The notes: a model not told the origin generated them from the letters alone. Shown: positions 7,466 through 16,228, counted from the stretch's first letter. The stretch is 64,000 nucleotides of DNA from Streptomyces coacervatus (GCF_029223485.1 NZ_JARHTP010000006.1:248001-312000), one strand, 5' to 3'. Numbers and translations: made by a program.

Positions 7466-9046
7466 CTACCTGACCGAAGCCAGATTCTCCTGGTGGGCGG
7501 GGGCGTCCTGCATGCCCCCGGCGTGCGGCTCGGCGGCCTCGCGCTCCTGCGCCGGTTCGTCCGCCTCCCGGGCCTCCCCGGCCCGCTTCGGCAGAGCGAA
7601 CATGAGGAGGAAGATGACCGTCATCACGGCGGCGACCCATCCCAGGGCGTGCTGGAAGGCGTTCACAAACGCCGGTCCCACCTGAGCCCGCGTCAGCCGG
7701 TCCCCGATCTCCCCGAAGAACACCACCGACACCAGCCCGAGGCCCAGCGCATTGCCCATCTGCTGCACGGTGTTGATGAGCCCCGACGCCGAGCCGGCGT
7801 GCTCGCGCGGCACGTCCGAGAGCACCGCGTCCGTCAGCGGGGCGACGATCAGGCCCATGCCGACGCCCATCACGATCAGGGGCAGCGCCATCTGCCAGGA
7901 GGCGATGGCGAGGCCGTAGCGGTCGGACTCCCAGATGTAGAGCAGGACCCCGACTGCCATGAGCAGCGCGCCCGCCTGGAGCACCTTCCGGCCGAACCGC
8001 GGCACCAACTGCTGCACGGACAGACCGGCCGCCGTCGATACGGCGATCGAGAACGGCACCCCGGTCAGCCCCGCCCGCAGCGGGCTCCAGCCCAGACCGG
8101 TCTGCATGTACAGCGTCCACACCAGGAAGAAGACCCCGAGCGCGATCCCGAACACGGTCTGTACGGCGATACCGGCCGCAAAACTCTTCACCCTGAACAG
8201 CGAGAGCTCGACCAGCGGAGAACCGTCCCGCACGGCCTTCCGCCTCTCGTACGCCACCAGCACCGCGAAGACGACGAGCGCACCGGCCATCGAGCCGTAC
8301 CCCCACAGCGGCCAGCCCAGCTCACGCCCGCGGGTCAGCGGGTAGAGCAGCATCGTCAGACCGAGGGTGACGAGAGCGACCCCGACCAGGTCCAGCTTCA
8401 GCGCCCGCGGGGCCTTCGACTCGGTGATGAAGCGACTGCCGAGCAGCAGGCCCGCAATGCCCACCGGCAGGTTGATGAGGAAGATCGGCCGCCATTCGAG
8501 ACCCCACAGGTTCCACTCCGTCAGCAGCGCGCCCAGCAGCGGGCCCGAGACGGCACCGAGCCCCACGATCGCGCCGAACAGACCGAACACCTTGCCCCGC
8601 TCGTGCGCCGGGAACGTGGCGTGCACGATCGACAGGACCTGCGGCACCATCATCGCCGCCATACCGCCCTGCAGGATGCGGGAGGCGACCAGCATCTCCG
8701 GGTTCGCGGCGAAGCCGCACAGGGCCGAGGCGAGGGTGAAGCCGCCGATGCCGATGAGGAACAGCCGCTTGCGGCCGTGAATGTCGCCGAGGCGTCCGCC
8801 GGTGATCAGGCCGGCGGCGAAGGCGAGGGCGTAACCCGCGGTGATCCACTGGATCTGGCTGACGGAGGCGCCGGCGTCCCGCTGGATCGACGGGATCGCG
8901 ATGTTGACGATCGTGACGTCGACGAGGTCCATGAAGGCCGCGGTCATCACGATGGCGAGGGCGAACCAGCGGCGTCGGTCGCCTACGGCCGGCTGAGCAC
9001 CCGGGGTGCCCACGGAAGGATCGGAAGGGGTCTCGGTGGAGGTCAT
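7466..9046 (-). CDS. MFS drug exporter, DHA2 (EmrB/QacA) family
   Basis: A 526-residue membrane protein with about 14 predicted transmembrane segments. DHA2 signatures are visible: MDLVDVTIVNIAIPSI in segment 1, GGRLGDIHGRKRLF in the first cytoplasmic loop, and GLFGAIVGLGAVSGPLLGALL as antiporter motif C. It should export a drug or metabolite using the proton gradient; the substrate is unknown. The start at 9046 has no clear Shine-Dalgarno; TAGCTT sits about seven bases before it on the coding strand, which would suit a leaderless message. It is transcribed divergently from the WYL regulator across 61 bp, so that regulator probably controls it. Confidence 0.9.
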   Translation of the reverse strand: MTSTETPSDPSVGTPGAQPAVGDRRRWFALAIVMTAAFMDLVDVTIVNIAIPSIQRDAGASVSQIQWITAGYALAFAAGLITGGRLGDIHGRKRLFLIGIGGFTLASALCGFAANPEMLVASRILQGGMAAMMVPQVLSIVHATFPAHERGKVFGLFGAIVGLGAVSGPLLGALLTEWNLWGLEWRPIFLINLPVGIAGLLLGSRFITESKAPRALKLDLVGVALVTLGLTMLLYPLTRGRELGWPLWGYGSMAGALVVFAVLVAYERRKAVRDGSPLVELSLFRVKSFAAGIAVQTVFGIALGVFFLVWTLYMQTGLGWSPLRAGLTGVPFSIAVSTAAGLSVQQLVPRFGRKVLQAGALLMAVGVLLYIWESDRYGLAIASWQMALPLIVMGVGMGLIVAPLTDAVLSDVPREHAGSASGLINTVQQMGNALGLGLVSVVFFGEIGDRLTRAQVGPAFVNAFQHALGWVAAVMTVIFLLMFALPKRAGEAREADEPAQEREAAEPHAGGMQDAPAHQENLASVR

Positions 9047-9107
9047 ACTCAGAAGCTAGACCCCCATTAGGCCAGATCGTGTCCTAGTTCTGCGGCATGC
9101 TCGCACC

Positions 9108-10100
9108 ATGACGACGGACACCCCGGCCCGGCTCCTCCAACTCCTCTCCCTCCTCCAGACTCCCCGCGAATGGCCCGGCGGTGAGCTCGCCGACCGGCTG
9201 GGCGTGTCGCGGCGCACGGTACGGCGGGACATCGACCGGCTGCGCGAGCTCGGCTATCCCGTGCAGGCGACGCTGGGCTCCGAGGGCGGCTACCGCCTGG
9301 TCGCGGGCAAGGCGATGCCGCCGCTCGTGCTCGACGACGAGGAGGCGGTGGCGATCGCGGTCGGGCTGCGAGCGGGTGCCGGGCATGCCCTGGAAGGTGT
9401 GGACGAGGCGTCGGTGCGGGCCCTGGCCAAGCTGGAGCAGGTGCTGCCCTCCCGCCTGCGCCACCGCGTCTCCACCCTGCAGGCCGCGACCACACCGCTG
9501 ACCAGCGGGGACGGAGCCAGCATCGCGCCCGAGACGCTGACCGTCATGGCGTCCACGGTGGCGGGGCAGGAGCGGCTGCGGTTCGCCTACCGCGCCGGGG
9601 ACGGCACCGAGTCACGGCGCCAGACGGAGCCGTACCGGCTCGTCTCGACCGGCCGTCGCTGGTACCTGGTCGCCTACGACCTCGATCGCGCCGACTGGCG
9701 CACCTTCCGCGTCGACCGGGTGAGCGAGCCCTTCGCGACCGGCGCACGGTTCGCGCCGCGAGAGCTGCCGACCGGGAGCGCTGCGGAATATCTGCGGCGC
9801 TCGATGCAGCGGGGGCGGGAGTCGTACGACTTCGAGGTCGCCTTCGCCGCGCCCGCGGAGGCCGTCGCGGCCCGGGTGCCGGCCTGGCTGGGCGTGCCGG
9901 AGCCGGTCGACGCGGACTCCTGCCGGCTGCGGGCCACGTCCGGGGATCCGCCCGACTGGCTGGCCGTGCGGCTGGCAATGCTGGGCGTGGAGTTCACGGT
10001 GCGCGGCCCCGCGGAACTCGTCGCGGCGGCACGGGAGCTGGGCGGTCGGCTGACACGGGCGGCGGCGGGGGCCGGCGCACCGGGCATTAGCGAAACGTGA
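9108..10100 (+). CDS. WYL-domain transcriptional regulator (YafY family)
   Basis: A 330-residue regulator. The N-terminal helix-turn-helix (RLLQLLSLLQTPREW, DRLGVSRRTVRRDIDRLRELG, about residues 6-50) is the DeoR/HTH_11 type. The middle carries the WYL domain (GRRWYLVAYDLDRADWRTFRVDRV, about residues 180-205), and the end matches the WYL C-terminal extension. WYL domains are thought to bind small ligands or nucleic acids. It is divergent from a drug exporter with a shared 61-bp promoter region, the classic arrangement for a local repressor of that exporter. ATG at 9108 lacks a good Shine-Dalgarno; TAGTTC lies about 20 bases upstream and could be its -10 box. Confidence 0.9.
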   Translation: MTTDTPARLLQLLSLLQTPREWPGGELADRLGVSRRTVRRDIDRLRELGYPVQATLGSEGGYRLVAGKAMPPLVLDDEEAVAIAVGLRAGAGHALEGVDEASVRALAKLEQVLPSRLRHRVSTLQAATTPLTSGDGASIAPETLTVMASTVAGQERLRFAYRAGDGTESRRQTEPYRLVSTGRRWYLVAYDLDRADWRTFRVDRVSEPFATGARFAPRELPTGSAAEYLRRSMQRGRESYDFEVAFAAPAEAVAARVPAWLGVPEPVDADSCRLRATSGDPPDWLAVRLAMLGVEFTVRGPAELVAAARELGGRLTRAAAGAGAPGISET

Positions 10101-10140
10101 CGATCATATGGCAGAGTGTCACGCGCCCCACGTGGGCACA

Positions 10141-10191
10141 CATGAAGGCGGGCCACCCCGGTGTTCAGGTTCGGGGTGGCCCGCCTTCATG
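10141..10191. terminator. Perfect 20-bp inverted repeat terminator
   Basis: Positions 10141-10160 and 10172-10191 are perfect reverse complements (20 bp) around an 11-base loop. It lies 40 bp after the WYL regulator stop and is symmetric, so it should stop transcription from both sides. This is the strongest hairpin I found in the window. Confidence 0.85.
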
Positions 10192-10213
10192 TGCGGACTT
10201 CATGCGCGAAGAG

Positions 10214-10257
10214 AGCCGGGCCCCGGCGCCCGGGGGGAGGGGCGCCGAAGCCCGGCT
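10214..10257. terminator. Second long hairpin downstream of hrdD
   Basis: Arms 10214-10230 and 10241-10257 pair over 17 positions with two adjacent mismatches and a 10-base loop. It is about 260 bp beyond the hrdD stop and may be its terminator. Confidence 0.5.
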
Positions 10258-10520
10258 CAGGAGAGTCCCGGCGCCGGGGGGGATGTGCGTCGGGACTTGG
10301 TCCAGCGGTTCCGGTTGGTTCCCAGTGGTTCAGGGGGTGGCATGAAGCCGAACTCCTGTGCCCTGAGGTCTTGTTCCCTGTGTTCTGACGGTTGAAGCGG
10401 CGTTACATCGCCATGTTTGCGCGGTCTTTCGCCACCCGGCGTGCGCGGCCACGGGCGCCGTACGCCACCCGGCGCCCACCGAGTGCCGCACGCGCCCCCG
10501 TCACCACCCCGGAGCCTGCC

Positions 10521-11519
10521 TTACGCCGCCGCCTCGAAGCCGGTGCTGCGCGCCAGCTTCTTCAGCTCCAGCAGGGCGTGCTTCTCGATCTGCCGGATCC
10601 GCTCGCGGGTCAGACCGTGCTCCTTGCCGACCTCCGTCAGGGTGCGCTCGCGGCCGTCGTCGATGCCGTAGCGCATCTTGATGATGGACGCCGTGCGCGG
10701 GTCGAGGCGGCCGATGAGGTGGTCGAGTTCCTCGCTGCGGAGCAGGGTGAGGACGGACTGCTCGGGGGAGACCGCCGAGGTGTCCTCCAGCAGGTCGCCG
10801 AACTGGGTGTCGCCGTCGTCGTCCACCGCCATGTTCAGCGAGACCGGGTCGCGGGCCCAGTCCAGGACGTCGATCACGCGGTCCGCGTTCGAACCGAGCT
10901 CGGCGGCGATCTCCGCGGGCTCCGGTTCGCGGCCGTGCTCGCGGTTGAACTCCCGCTGCACACGGCGGATCCGGCCCAGCTCCTCCACCAGGTGGACGGG
11001 CAGCCGGATGGTGCGCGACTGGTCCGCTATCGAGCGGGTGATCGCCTGACGGATCCACCAGGTCGCATACGTCGAGAACTTGAAGCCCTTGCGGTAGTCG
11101 AACTTCTCTACCGCGCGCACCAGACCGGCATTGCCCTCCTGGATCAGGTCGAGAAGGGGCAGACCGCTACGGGGGTAACGGCGCGCCACGGCCACGACCA
11201 GGCGGAGGTTGGAACGGATGAAGACGTCCTTCGCCCGCTCCCCTTCGGCCACCAGGGCCTCCAGCTCCTCGCGGGAGGCGTCGGCCTTGGACTCCTCGAA
11301 CCCCTCGATAACCTGTCGCGCGAACACACCCGCCTCGATGGTCTGCGAGAGCTCGACCTCCTTGGCGGCGTCGAGCAGCGGTGTGCGCGCTATCTCGTCG
11401 AGATACATGCCGACCAGGTCACGGTCGGCGATCTCGCCGGCGTGGGCGCGAACACGAGGTGCCGCGTCGGCCGTCTCGCCGGTGGCGGACTTACGACGGG
11501 CGACGGCACGGGTTGCCAT
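10521..11519 (-). CDS. hrdD: RNA polymerase sigma factor HrdD (sigma-70, group 2)
   Basis: A 332-residue principal-like sigma factor. It has region 1.2 (DLVGMYLDEIARTPLLDAAKE), region 2 including core-binding and -10 melting parts (RSNLRLVVAVARRYPRSG, FKFSTYATWWIRQAITR), region 3, and region 4 with helix-turn-helix TLTEVGKEHGLTRERIRQ. The start MATRAVARRKSATG and overall sequence match HrdD of S. coelicolor as I remember it. It lacks the long acidic N-terminus of the essential HrdB. The neighbour upstream and divergent is a phosphinothricin-type acetyltransferase, the same pairing as in S. coelicolor. HrdD is dispensable there. Start ATG at 11517-11519, with AAGGGAG seven bases upstream. The gene marks conserved chromosome to the left of the NRPS cluster. 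Confidence 0.93.
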   Translation of the reverse strand: MATRAVARRKSATGETADAAPRVRAHAGEIADRDLVGMYLDEIARTPLLDAAKEVELSQTIEAGVFARQVIEGFEESKADASREELEALVAEGERAKDVFIRSNLRLVVAVARRYPRSGLPLLDLIQEGNAGLVRAVEKFDYRKGFKFSTYATWWIRQAITRSIADQSRTIRLPVHLVEELGRIRRVQREFNREHGREPEPAEIAAELGSNADRVIDVLDWARDPVSLNMAVDDDGDTQFGDLLEDTSAVSPEQSVLTLLRSEELDHLIGRLDPRTASIIKMRYGIDDGRERTLTEVGKEHGLTRERIRQIEKHALLELKKLARSTGFEAAA

Positions 11520-11600
11520 GCGTGCTCCCTTGCGATGGTGGGCTGGCGGGTGGTCTGTCAGCTAGGCACCTTGGTCGGTTGCCCTGCTTCCGAAGGAAAC

Positions 11601-11626
11601 AACGACTGGAATCCGGACAGAATTCC
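11601..11626 (-). promoter_or_regulatory. Possible sigma-E-like promoter upstream of hrdD
   Basis: On the coding strand GGAATT (11626-11621) is followed after about 14 bases by GTCGTT (11606-11601), loosely like the GGAAC-N16-GTC pattern of ECF sigma-E promoters. In S. coelicolor hrdD has a sigma-E-dependent promoter. The -35 is one base off consensus, so this is tentative. Confidence 0.3.
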
Positions 11627-11687
11627 CAACCCGCACCCCGATTTTTCTGATCATGCAGTACCCTGTCCGGCCACAGAGGGAGGCCTG

Positions 11688-12206
11688 ATGGTGTCGGAGC
11701 GTACAGAGGTGCAGGTCAGGCCGGGAGTCGAGGAGGACCTCGACGCTCTCACCGACATCTACAACCACTACGTACGTGAGACGCCCATCACATTCGATAC
11801 TGCCGCCTTCACTCCGGAAGAGCGCCGCCCTTGGCTGCTCTCCCACCCTGAAGACGGCCCGCACCGGCTGATGGTTGCCACGGATGCGGACACACAGGAA
11901 ATTCTGGGCTACGCCACATCCAGCCCTTATCGGGCGAAGGCCGCCTACGACACCTCGGTCGAGGTCACGGTGTACGTCGCCCCGCACGCGAGCCGGCGCG
12001 GCATCGGCACGCTCCTGTACAAGGCGCTCTTCGAAGCCCTGGCGGACGAGGACCTGCACCGCGCCTACGCGGGCATCGCACAGCCCAACGAAGCGTCCAC
12101 GCGGCTGCATGAACGCTTCGGGTTCCGGTACGTCGGCACATACCGGGAGGTGGGCCGGAAGTTCGGCAGGTACTGGGACGTGGCCTGGTACGAAAAGCAG
12201 CTGTAG
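11688..12206 (+). CDS. Phosphinothricin-type GNAT N-acetyltransferase
   Basis: A 172-residue GNAT acetyltransferase close to the Bar/Pat family, which N-acetylates phosphinothricin or methionine sulfoximine with acetyl-CoA. Visible features: N-terminal YNHYVRETPITFDT, typical of Pat proteins; the acetyl-CoA loop PHASRRGIGTLLYKAL (about residues 102-117); and the conserved NEASTRLHERFGFRYVGTYREVGRKFG end. The start at 11688 was chosen because GAGGGAGG lies five to eight bases before it, and the conserved domain begins there; the same frame is open far upstream but is not conserved. Divergent from hrdD, as in S. coelicolor where a bialaphos-resistance gene sits at this place. Actual substrate in this strain is unknown. 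Confidence 0.88.
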   Translation: MVSERTEVQVRPGVEEDLDALTDIYNHYVRETPITFDTAAFTPEERRPWLLSHPEDGPHRLMVATDADTQEILGYATSSPYRAKAAYDTSVEVTVYVAPHASRRGIGTLLYKALFEALADEDLHRAYAGIAQPNEASTRLHERFGFRYVGTYREVGRKFGRYWDVAWYEKQL

Positions 12207-12207
12207 C

Positions 12208-12999
12208 TCAGCCGAACTGCACCGACCGCTTCGCCATGCCCATCCAGAACCCGTCGATCACGGACTGCTGCGCATCCAGCTCGCCGGTGATCTCCGCCGC
12301 GCCCATGGTCACGAACAGCGGGGCGAAGTGCTCGGTGCGCGGGTGGGCGTAGCGGCCCGCCGGGGCCTTGTGGAGGAAGTCCAGCAGGCCGTCCCAGTCC
12401 CGGGCCTCCAGCGCCCGCCGGCCCCAGTCGTCGAATTCGGAGGACCAGCTCGGCACTCCCCCGCCGGTGTGGCGCAGCGCCGCCAGGTTGTGGGTGAAGA
12501 AGCCGGAGCCGACGATCAGCACACCCTCGTCGCGCAGCGGTGCGAGCTTGCGGCCGATCTCCATCAGCCTCACCGGGTCGAGGGTCGGCATGGAGATCTG
12601 CAGGACCGGGATGTCGGCGGCCGGGAACATCTCGACGAGCGGGACATAGGCGCCGTGGTCGAGACCACGGTCCGGGATGTCCTGCACGGGTACGCCCGGG
12701 GCGCGCAGCAACTTCCGTACGGACTTGGCGAGTTCGGGAGCGCCCGGGGCCTCGTACTTCACCCGGTAGTAGTGCTCGGGGAAGCCCCAGAAGTCGTAGA
12801 CGAGCGGGATCGTCTCCACCGCGCCCAGCGCGAGCGGCGCCTCCTCCCAGTGGGCGGAGACCATGAGGATCGCCTTGGGGCGGGGCAGGTCGGCGGACCA
12901 GGCGGCGAGTTCGCCGGGCCAGATCGGGTCGTCCGCGAGTGGCGGGGCGCCGTGGCTGAGATAGAGGGCGGGCATGCGCTCCTGAGTGGCGGCGGACAT
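12208..12999 (-). CDS. DODA-type class III extradiol ring-cleavage dioxygenase
   Basis: A 263-residue LigB-superfamily protein of the 4,5-DOPA dioxygenase (YgiD-like) group. Metal-binding candidates are visible: His in LYLSHGAPP (near residue 14), His in MVSAHWEEAP, His in GLDHGAYVPL and His in GSGFFTHNL. Such enzymes open catechol rings with non-haem iron or zinc. The start ATG at 12999 is preceded by GGGAG at nine bases; an upstream TTG at 13014 overlaps that ribosome-binding site and is rejected. Its stop lies two bases from the stop of the convergent acetyltransferase gene. It is divergent from a MarR regulator across 120 bp with two similar operator-like sites, so it is probably a MarR target induced by an aromatic compound. 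Confidence 0.85.
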   Translation of the reverse strand: MSAATQERMPALYLSHGAPPLADDPIWPGELAAWSADLPRPKAILMVSAHWEEAPLALGAVETIPLVYDFWGFPEHYYRVKYEAPGAPELAKSVRKLLRAPGVPVQDIPDRGLDHGAYVPLVEMFPAADIPVLQISMPTLDPVRLMEIGRKLAPLRDEGVLIVGSGFFTHNLAALRHTGGGVPSWSSEFDDWGRRALEARDWDGLLDFLHKAPAGRYAHPRTEHFAPLFVTMGAAEITGELDAQQSVIDGFWMGMAKRSVQFG

Positions 13000-13039
13000 G
13001 GCGGTGACTCCCAAAACTCGGACAATGCCTGGAACAATG

Positions 13040-13096
13040 CTTGAATTCTCAAACTCCCTGCGTCAGAGCATACGCCCCGTTTGTTTAAGTTTCAAG
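13040..13096. promoter_or_regulatory. Paired operator-like boxes between dioxygenase and MarR genes
   Basis: The + strand at 13083-13096 reads gtttaagtttcaag; the reverse complement of 13040-13054 reads gtttgagaattcaag. Both share GTTTRAG and TTCAAG half-sites and lie head to head in the divergent intergenic region. AT-rich symmetrical sites like these are typical of MarR operators. The distal one is close to the dioxygenase start, the other overlaps the MarR promoter region. Confidence 0.5.
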
Positions 13097-13119
13097 GAGA
13101 GCTCTCGTACAGTAGATGC

Positions 13120-13650
13120 ATGAACACGGCATCCGCATCCGCACCTGCCCAGGACGCAGCCACCGAAGAACCCCGTTGGCTCACCGACGACGAGCAGCGC
13201 ATCTGGCGCTCCTATCTGCACGCCACCACGCTTCTCGAGGACCATCTCGACCGCCAGCTCCAGCGGGACGCGGGCATGCCGCACATCTACTACGGGCTGC
13301 TGGTCGGGCTCGCCGAGGCCCCCCGCCGGCGGCTGCGGATGACCGAGCTGGCCATGAAGTCGAAGATCACCCGGTCCCGTCTCTCGCACGCGATCGCGCG
13401 CCTGGAGAAGAACGGCTGGGTGCGGCGCGAGGACTGTCCCTCCGACAAGCGGGGGCAGTTCGCGGTGCTGACGGACCAGGGCGCCGAGGTGCTGGGGCGG
13501 ACCGCGCCGGGCCATGTGACGGCCGTACGGCAGGCCGTGTTCGAGCGGCTCACCCCCGAACAGCAGGAGACCCTCGGCGAGATCATGCAGATCGTCGCCG
13601 AGGGCCTCCAGCCCAGCGATGCGGGCGCGGACCTGCCCTGGCTCCGCTGA
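13120..13650 (+). CDS. MarR-family transcriptional regulator
   Basis: A 176-residue winged-helix regulator. The DNA-binding part is visible at about residues 60-120: RRRLRMTELAMKSKITRSRLSHAIARLEKNGWVRREDCPSDKRGQFAVLTDQG, of which the recognition helix is KSKITRSRLSHAIARLEK and the wing is DKRGQ. The chosen ATG at 13120 lacks a nearby Shine-Dalgarno (an AGGAG lies 20 bases upstream), but TACAGT ends 11 bases before it, which suggests a leaderless or nearly leaderless transcript. It is divergent from a DODA-type dioxygenase and probably represses that gene and itself. The ligand is likely aromatic by analogy with the family. Confidence 0.88.
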   Translation: MNTASASAPAQDAATEEPRWLTDDEQRIWRSYLHATTLLEDHLDRQLQRDAGMPHIYYGLLVGLAEAPRRRLRMTELAMKSKITRSRLSHAIARLEKNGWVRREDCPSDKRGQFAVLTDQGAEVLGRTAPGHVTAVRQAVFERLTPEQQETLGEIMQIVAEGLQPSDAGADLPWLR

Positions 13651-13684
13651 GCCGCTCAACTCAGGGAAGCCAGGGCAGGCAGGC

Positions 13685-13743
13685 CCTGCCGCCACATTCC
13701 CGCCTGCCCCCCTTCGGGCGGACGGCGCGAATGTGACGGCAGG
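13685..13743. terminator. Long bidirectional hairpin between MarR and MFS genes
   Basis: Arms 13685-13703 and 13725-13743 are 19 bases each and pair with two mismatches, enclosing a 21-base loop that itself contains a small ccgccc/gggcgg-type stem. It separates two convergent genes and should terminate both. Confidence 0.65.
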
Positions 13744-13830
13744 ACCTGGGGGTCGTACGCGGGAGGCGTCCCCTTCCTCTCGCGTACGGATGGTTCCGAA
13801 TTCCGAAGGGGTACGACCGGACGGCCGCCG

Positions 13831-15372
13831 TCAGTGGGCGACCACCGGGACGGCCAGCTCGTCCTCGACGCCCTCTTCGGAGCCGGTCACGGTGGTCGAG
13901 CCGGGGGTGCCGGCGTTGACCAGGGTCACGACGATCACGGCGGCGAGCGCCAGCATGCCGACGGCGAACCAGATCGCGTTGGTGTAGCCGTGCACCTGGC
14001 CCTGCAGCGCGACCAGCTGCTGCTGCGACTTGGAGGCCGCACCGGCGATGTGGTCCTTGATGTACGCGGTCGTCGCGGAGGCGGCGATCGTGTTCAGCAG
14101 GGCCGTACCGATCGCGCCGCCCACCTGCTGCGAGGTGTTGACCATCGCGGAGGCGACACCGGCGTCCCGGGGCTCGACGCCCAGGGTGGCCAGGGACATG
14201 GCCGGCATGAACGCCGTACCCATGCCGAGACCGAGCAGCACCATCGCCGGCAGGATGATCGAGGCGTACGACGAGCCGATCTCCAGCTGGGTCATCAGGA
14301 GCATGCCGCCCGCCGCGACCAGGAAGCCGGGGCCCATCAGCAGCCGGGCCGGGACCCGGGTCATCAGACGGGTGCCGATCTGGGTCGAGCCGATCATCAT
14401 GCCGACGATCATCGGCAGGAAGGCGAAGCCGGTCTTGATCGGCGAGAAGCCCTTCACGACCTGCAGGTAGTAGGTCAGGAAGAGGAACGTGCCGAACATC
14501 GCGATGATGGCGATGCCGAGGGAGAGGTAGATGCCGCCGCGGTTGCGGTCGGTGACCACGCGCAGGGGCAGCAGCGGGGCCTTGACCTTGGCCTCGGTGA
14601 CGACGAACGCGATCAGGAGCACCGCGGACGCGACGAACAGGGAGACGGTCGTGGTGTCGCCCCAGCCGTCGGACTCGGCGCGGGTGAAGCCGTAGACCAG
14701 CGAGACCAGGCCGAGGGTGGAGAGCAGGACGCCCGGGATGTCGAGCGGGTTGCGGTTGCGGCCGCCCTCCGGCTCACGGATGACGAAGTACGCGCCCAGC
14801 GCGGCCACGATGGCGAACGGGATGTTGACGAAGAACGTCCAGCGCCAGTCCATGTACTCGGTGAGCACGCCACCGAGGATGAAGCCGACGGCGCCGCCGC
14901 CACCGGCGATCGCACCGTAGATACCGAACGCCTTGGCGCGCTCCTTGGCGTCCGTGAACATCACGGCGAGCAGGGAGAGCGCGGCGGGCGCGAGCAGGGC
15001 ACCGAAGGCGCCCTGGAGGGCGCGGGCGCCGAACATCATGGCGCCGGTGGTGGCCGCTCCGCCGAGCGCGGAGGCGGCGGCGAAGCCGGTCAGACCGATG
15101 ACGAAGGCGCGCTTGCGGCCCCACAGGTCGGCGATCCGGCCGCCGAACAGGAGCAGGCCGCCGAAGGCGAGGGCGTAGGCCGTGACGACCCACTGGCGGT
15201 TGCCGTCCGAGATACCCAGGTCGGTCTGGGCGGACGGCAGGGCGATGTTCACGATGGTCGCGTCGAGGACGACCATCAGCTGGGCGAGGGCTATGAAGAC
15301 GAGCGCTTTCCAGCGGTTGGCGTCGCCCGCGTTCTCGACGGCGCCTGGAGCCTTTGAGGCTGTTTCGGACAT
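13831..15372 (-). CDS. MFS drug exporter, DHA2 (EmrB/QacA) family
   Basis: A 513-residue transporter with about 14 transmembrane segments. It shows MVVLDATIVNIALPSAQ in segment 1, GGRIADLWGRKRAF in the first loop and motif C GIYGAIAGGGGAVGFILGGVL. The C-terminus has a short cytoplasmic acidic tail (GSEEGVEDEL). The ATG at 15372 is assumed; a GTG four codons earlier (15384) is possible and neither has a strong ribosome-binding site. The TetR regulator gene lies directly upstream on the same strand, 115 bp away, with a palindrome before it, so the pair is probably an autoregulated efflux unit. A direct repeat acgtgtcttg, present twice at about 15408-15428, lies in the gap and may be an operator or part of the MFS promoter. 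Confidence 0.9.
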   Translation of the reverse strand: MSETASKAPGAVENAGDANRWKALVFIALAQLMVVLDATIVNIALPSAQTDLGISDGNRQWVVTAYALAFGGLLLFGGRIADLWGRKRAFVIGLTGFAAASALGGAATTGAMMFGARALQGAFGALLAPAALSLLAVMFTDAKERAKAFGIYGAIAGGGGAVGFILGGVLTEYMDWRWTFFVNIPFAIVAALGAYFVIREPEGGRNRNPLDIPGVLLSTLGLVSLVYGFTRAESDGWGDTTTVSLFVASAVLLIAFVVTEAKVKAPLLPLRVVTDRNRGGIYLSLGIAIIAMFGTFLFLTYYLQVVKGFSPIKTGFAFLPMIVGMMIGSTQIGTRLMTRVPARLLMGPGFLVAAGGMLLMTQLEIGSSYASIILPAMVLLGLGMGTAFMPAMSLATLGVEPRDAGVASAMVNTSQQVGGAIGTALLNTIAASATTAYIKDHIAGAASKSQQQLVALQGQVHGYTNAIWFAVGMLALAAVIVVTLVNAGTPGSTTVTGSEEGVEDELAVPVVAH

Positions 15373-15499
15373 GGGGGTACCCACTTCGGGACTTCGTGAC
15401 GGAAAAAACGTGTCTTGACGTGTCTTGCGGGGACGGCTCGCCTACGCGTCTACGGTGACGGCCGGTGAGTCGGTGTAGTGACTGGCTTGGGGTGCGGAA

Positions 15500-16159
15500 C
15501 TAATCGCAGGGCCGGCGCAGATCCTCCACGGTCACGGGCGTGCCTGGCAGGACCGAAGGGGCCGGAGCCCGCAGTCCGTCCAGGAACAGCTGCAGATGGC
15601 GGTGTACGAAGCGGTCGTTGACGAGGCAGTCGGTGCCGGCCGGGGGCCGGCTGAGCTGGGCCACGACGACCATCAGGTCGCCGACGCCGACGTCGGGGCG
15701 GAGCTGGCCGGCCTCCTTGGCGCGGTCCATGAACTCCTCGACGGTCTGCTCCAGACGCTCGCGCGCCGCTTCGAGATCGGGATGGTTCTGGTCGAAGGTG
15801 CTGGTGATCATCGGGCACAGCGCGCTGATCCGCTCGTCGGCGGCGGTGTGCACGAAGCGCTCCAGCGCCTCGAAGTGGTCCCCGCTCTGCGCGAGCGCCT
15901 GCTCGGCCGCCTCCGCCGTCCGGTCCATGACGGAGCAGACGACCTCGCGGACGAGCGCGTCGCGGTCGGGGAAGTTGCGGTACACCGTGGCGTTGCCGAC
16001 GCCGGCCCGGCGGGCGATCTCGTCGAGCGGCACATAGGGGCCGTGCTCGGTGAACATCTCCCGGGCGGCGGTGACGATCCGCTCCCGGTTGCGCAGGGCG
16101 TCGGCGCGCGGCCGGGTCACCTTGCGCTGCGCGGGGTCCGCAGTCGTCGTGGCGGTCAC
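15500..16159 (-). CDS. TetR-family transcriptional regulator
   Basis: A 219-residue TetR repressor. The N-terminal DNA-binding domain is clear at about residues 20-70: ALRNRERIVTAAREMFTEHG, then LDEIARRAGVGNATVYRNFPDRDALV, with the recognition helix GVGNATVYRNFP. The rest is a helical ligand-binding domain of the type found with efflux genes. It is followed on the same strand by a DHA2 exporter. Start GTG at 16159 with GAGGAG six bases upstream. The region in front holds a 7-bp palindrome (16231-16247) flanked by A/T, likely its own operator. Confidence 0.9.
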   Translation of the reverse strand: MTATTTADPAQRKVTRPRADALRNRERIVTAAREMFTEHGPYVPLDEIARRAGVGNATVYRNFPDRDALVREVVCSVMDRTAEAAEQALAQSGDHFEALERFVHTAADERISALCPMITSTFDQNHPDLEAARERLEQTVEEFMDRAKEAGQLRPDVGVGDLMVVVAQLSRPPAGTDCLVNDRFVHRHLQLFLDGLRAPAPSVLPGTPVTVEDLRRPCD

Positions 16160-16228
16160 GGTGTGCTCCTCGGGTCTGTTTTCCGCGATCCGGGGAAGGA
16201 GTCCCCGTTTCGCTCGGACACCTGACTA

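Larger units (their letters stand above)
10101..10520. other. Non-coding interval between the WYL regulator and hrdD
   Basis: 420 bp between two convergent genes. It holds a very strong terminator (10141-10191) and a second imperfect hairpin (10214-10257). I see no convincing gene, RNA gene or mobile element; short open frames here are GC-rich read-through. Confidence 0.6.

Noticed and set aside
10521-11519. The principal sigma factor gene hrdB.
   Set aside because: 332 residues and no long acidic N-terminal extension; sequence and neighbour match hrdD.
10392-11687. Long upstream extension of the acetyltransferase frame.
   Set aside because: It runs antisense through hrdD; the conserved GNAT domain starts right after the Shine-Dalgarno at 11676-11683.
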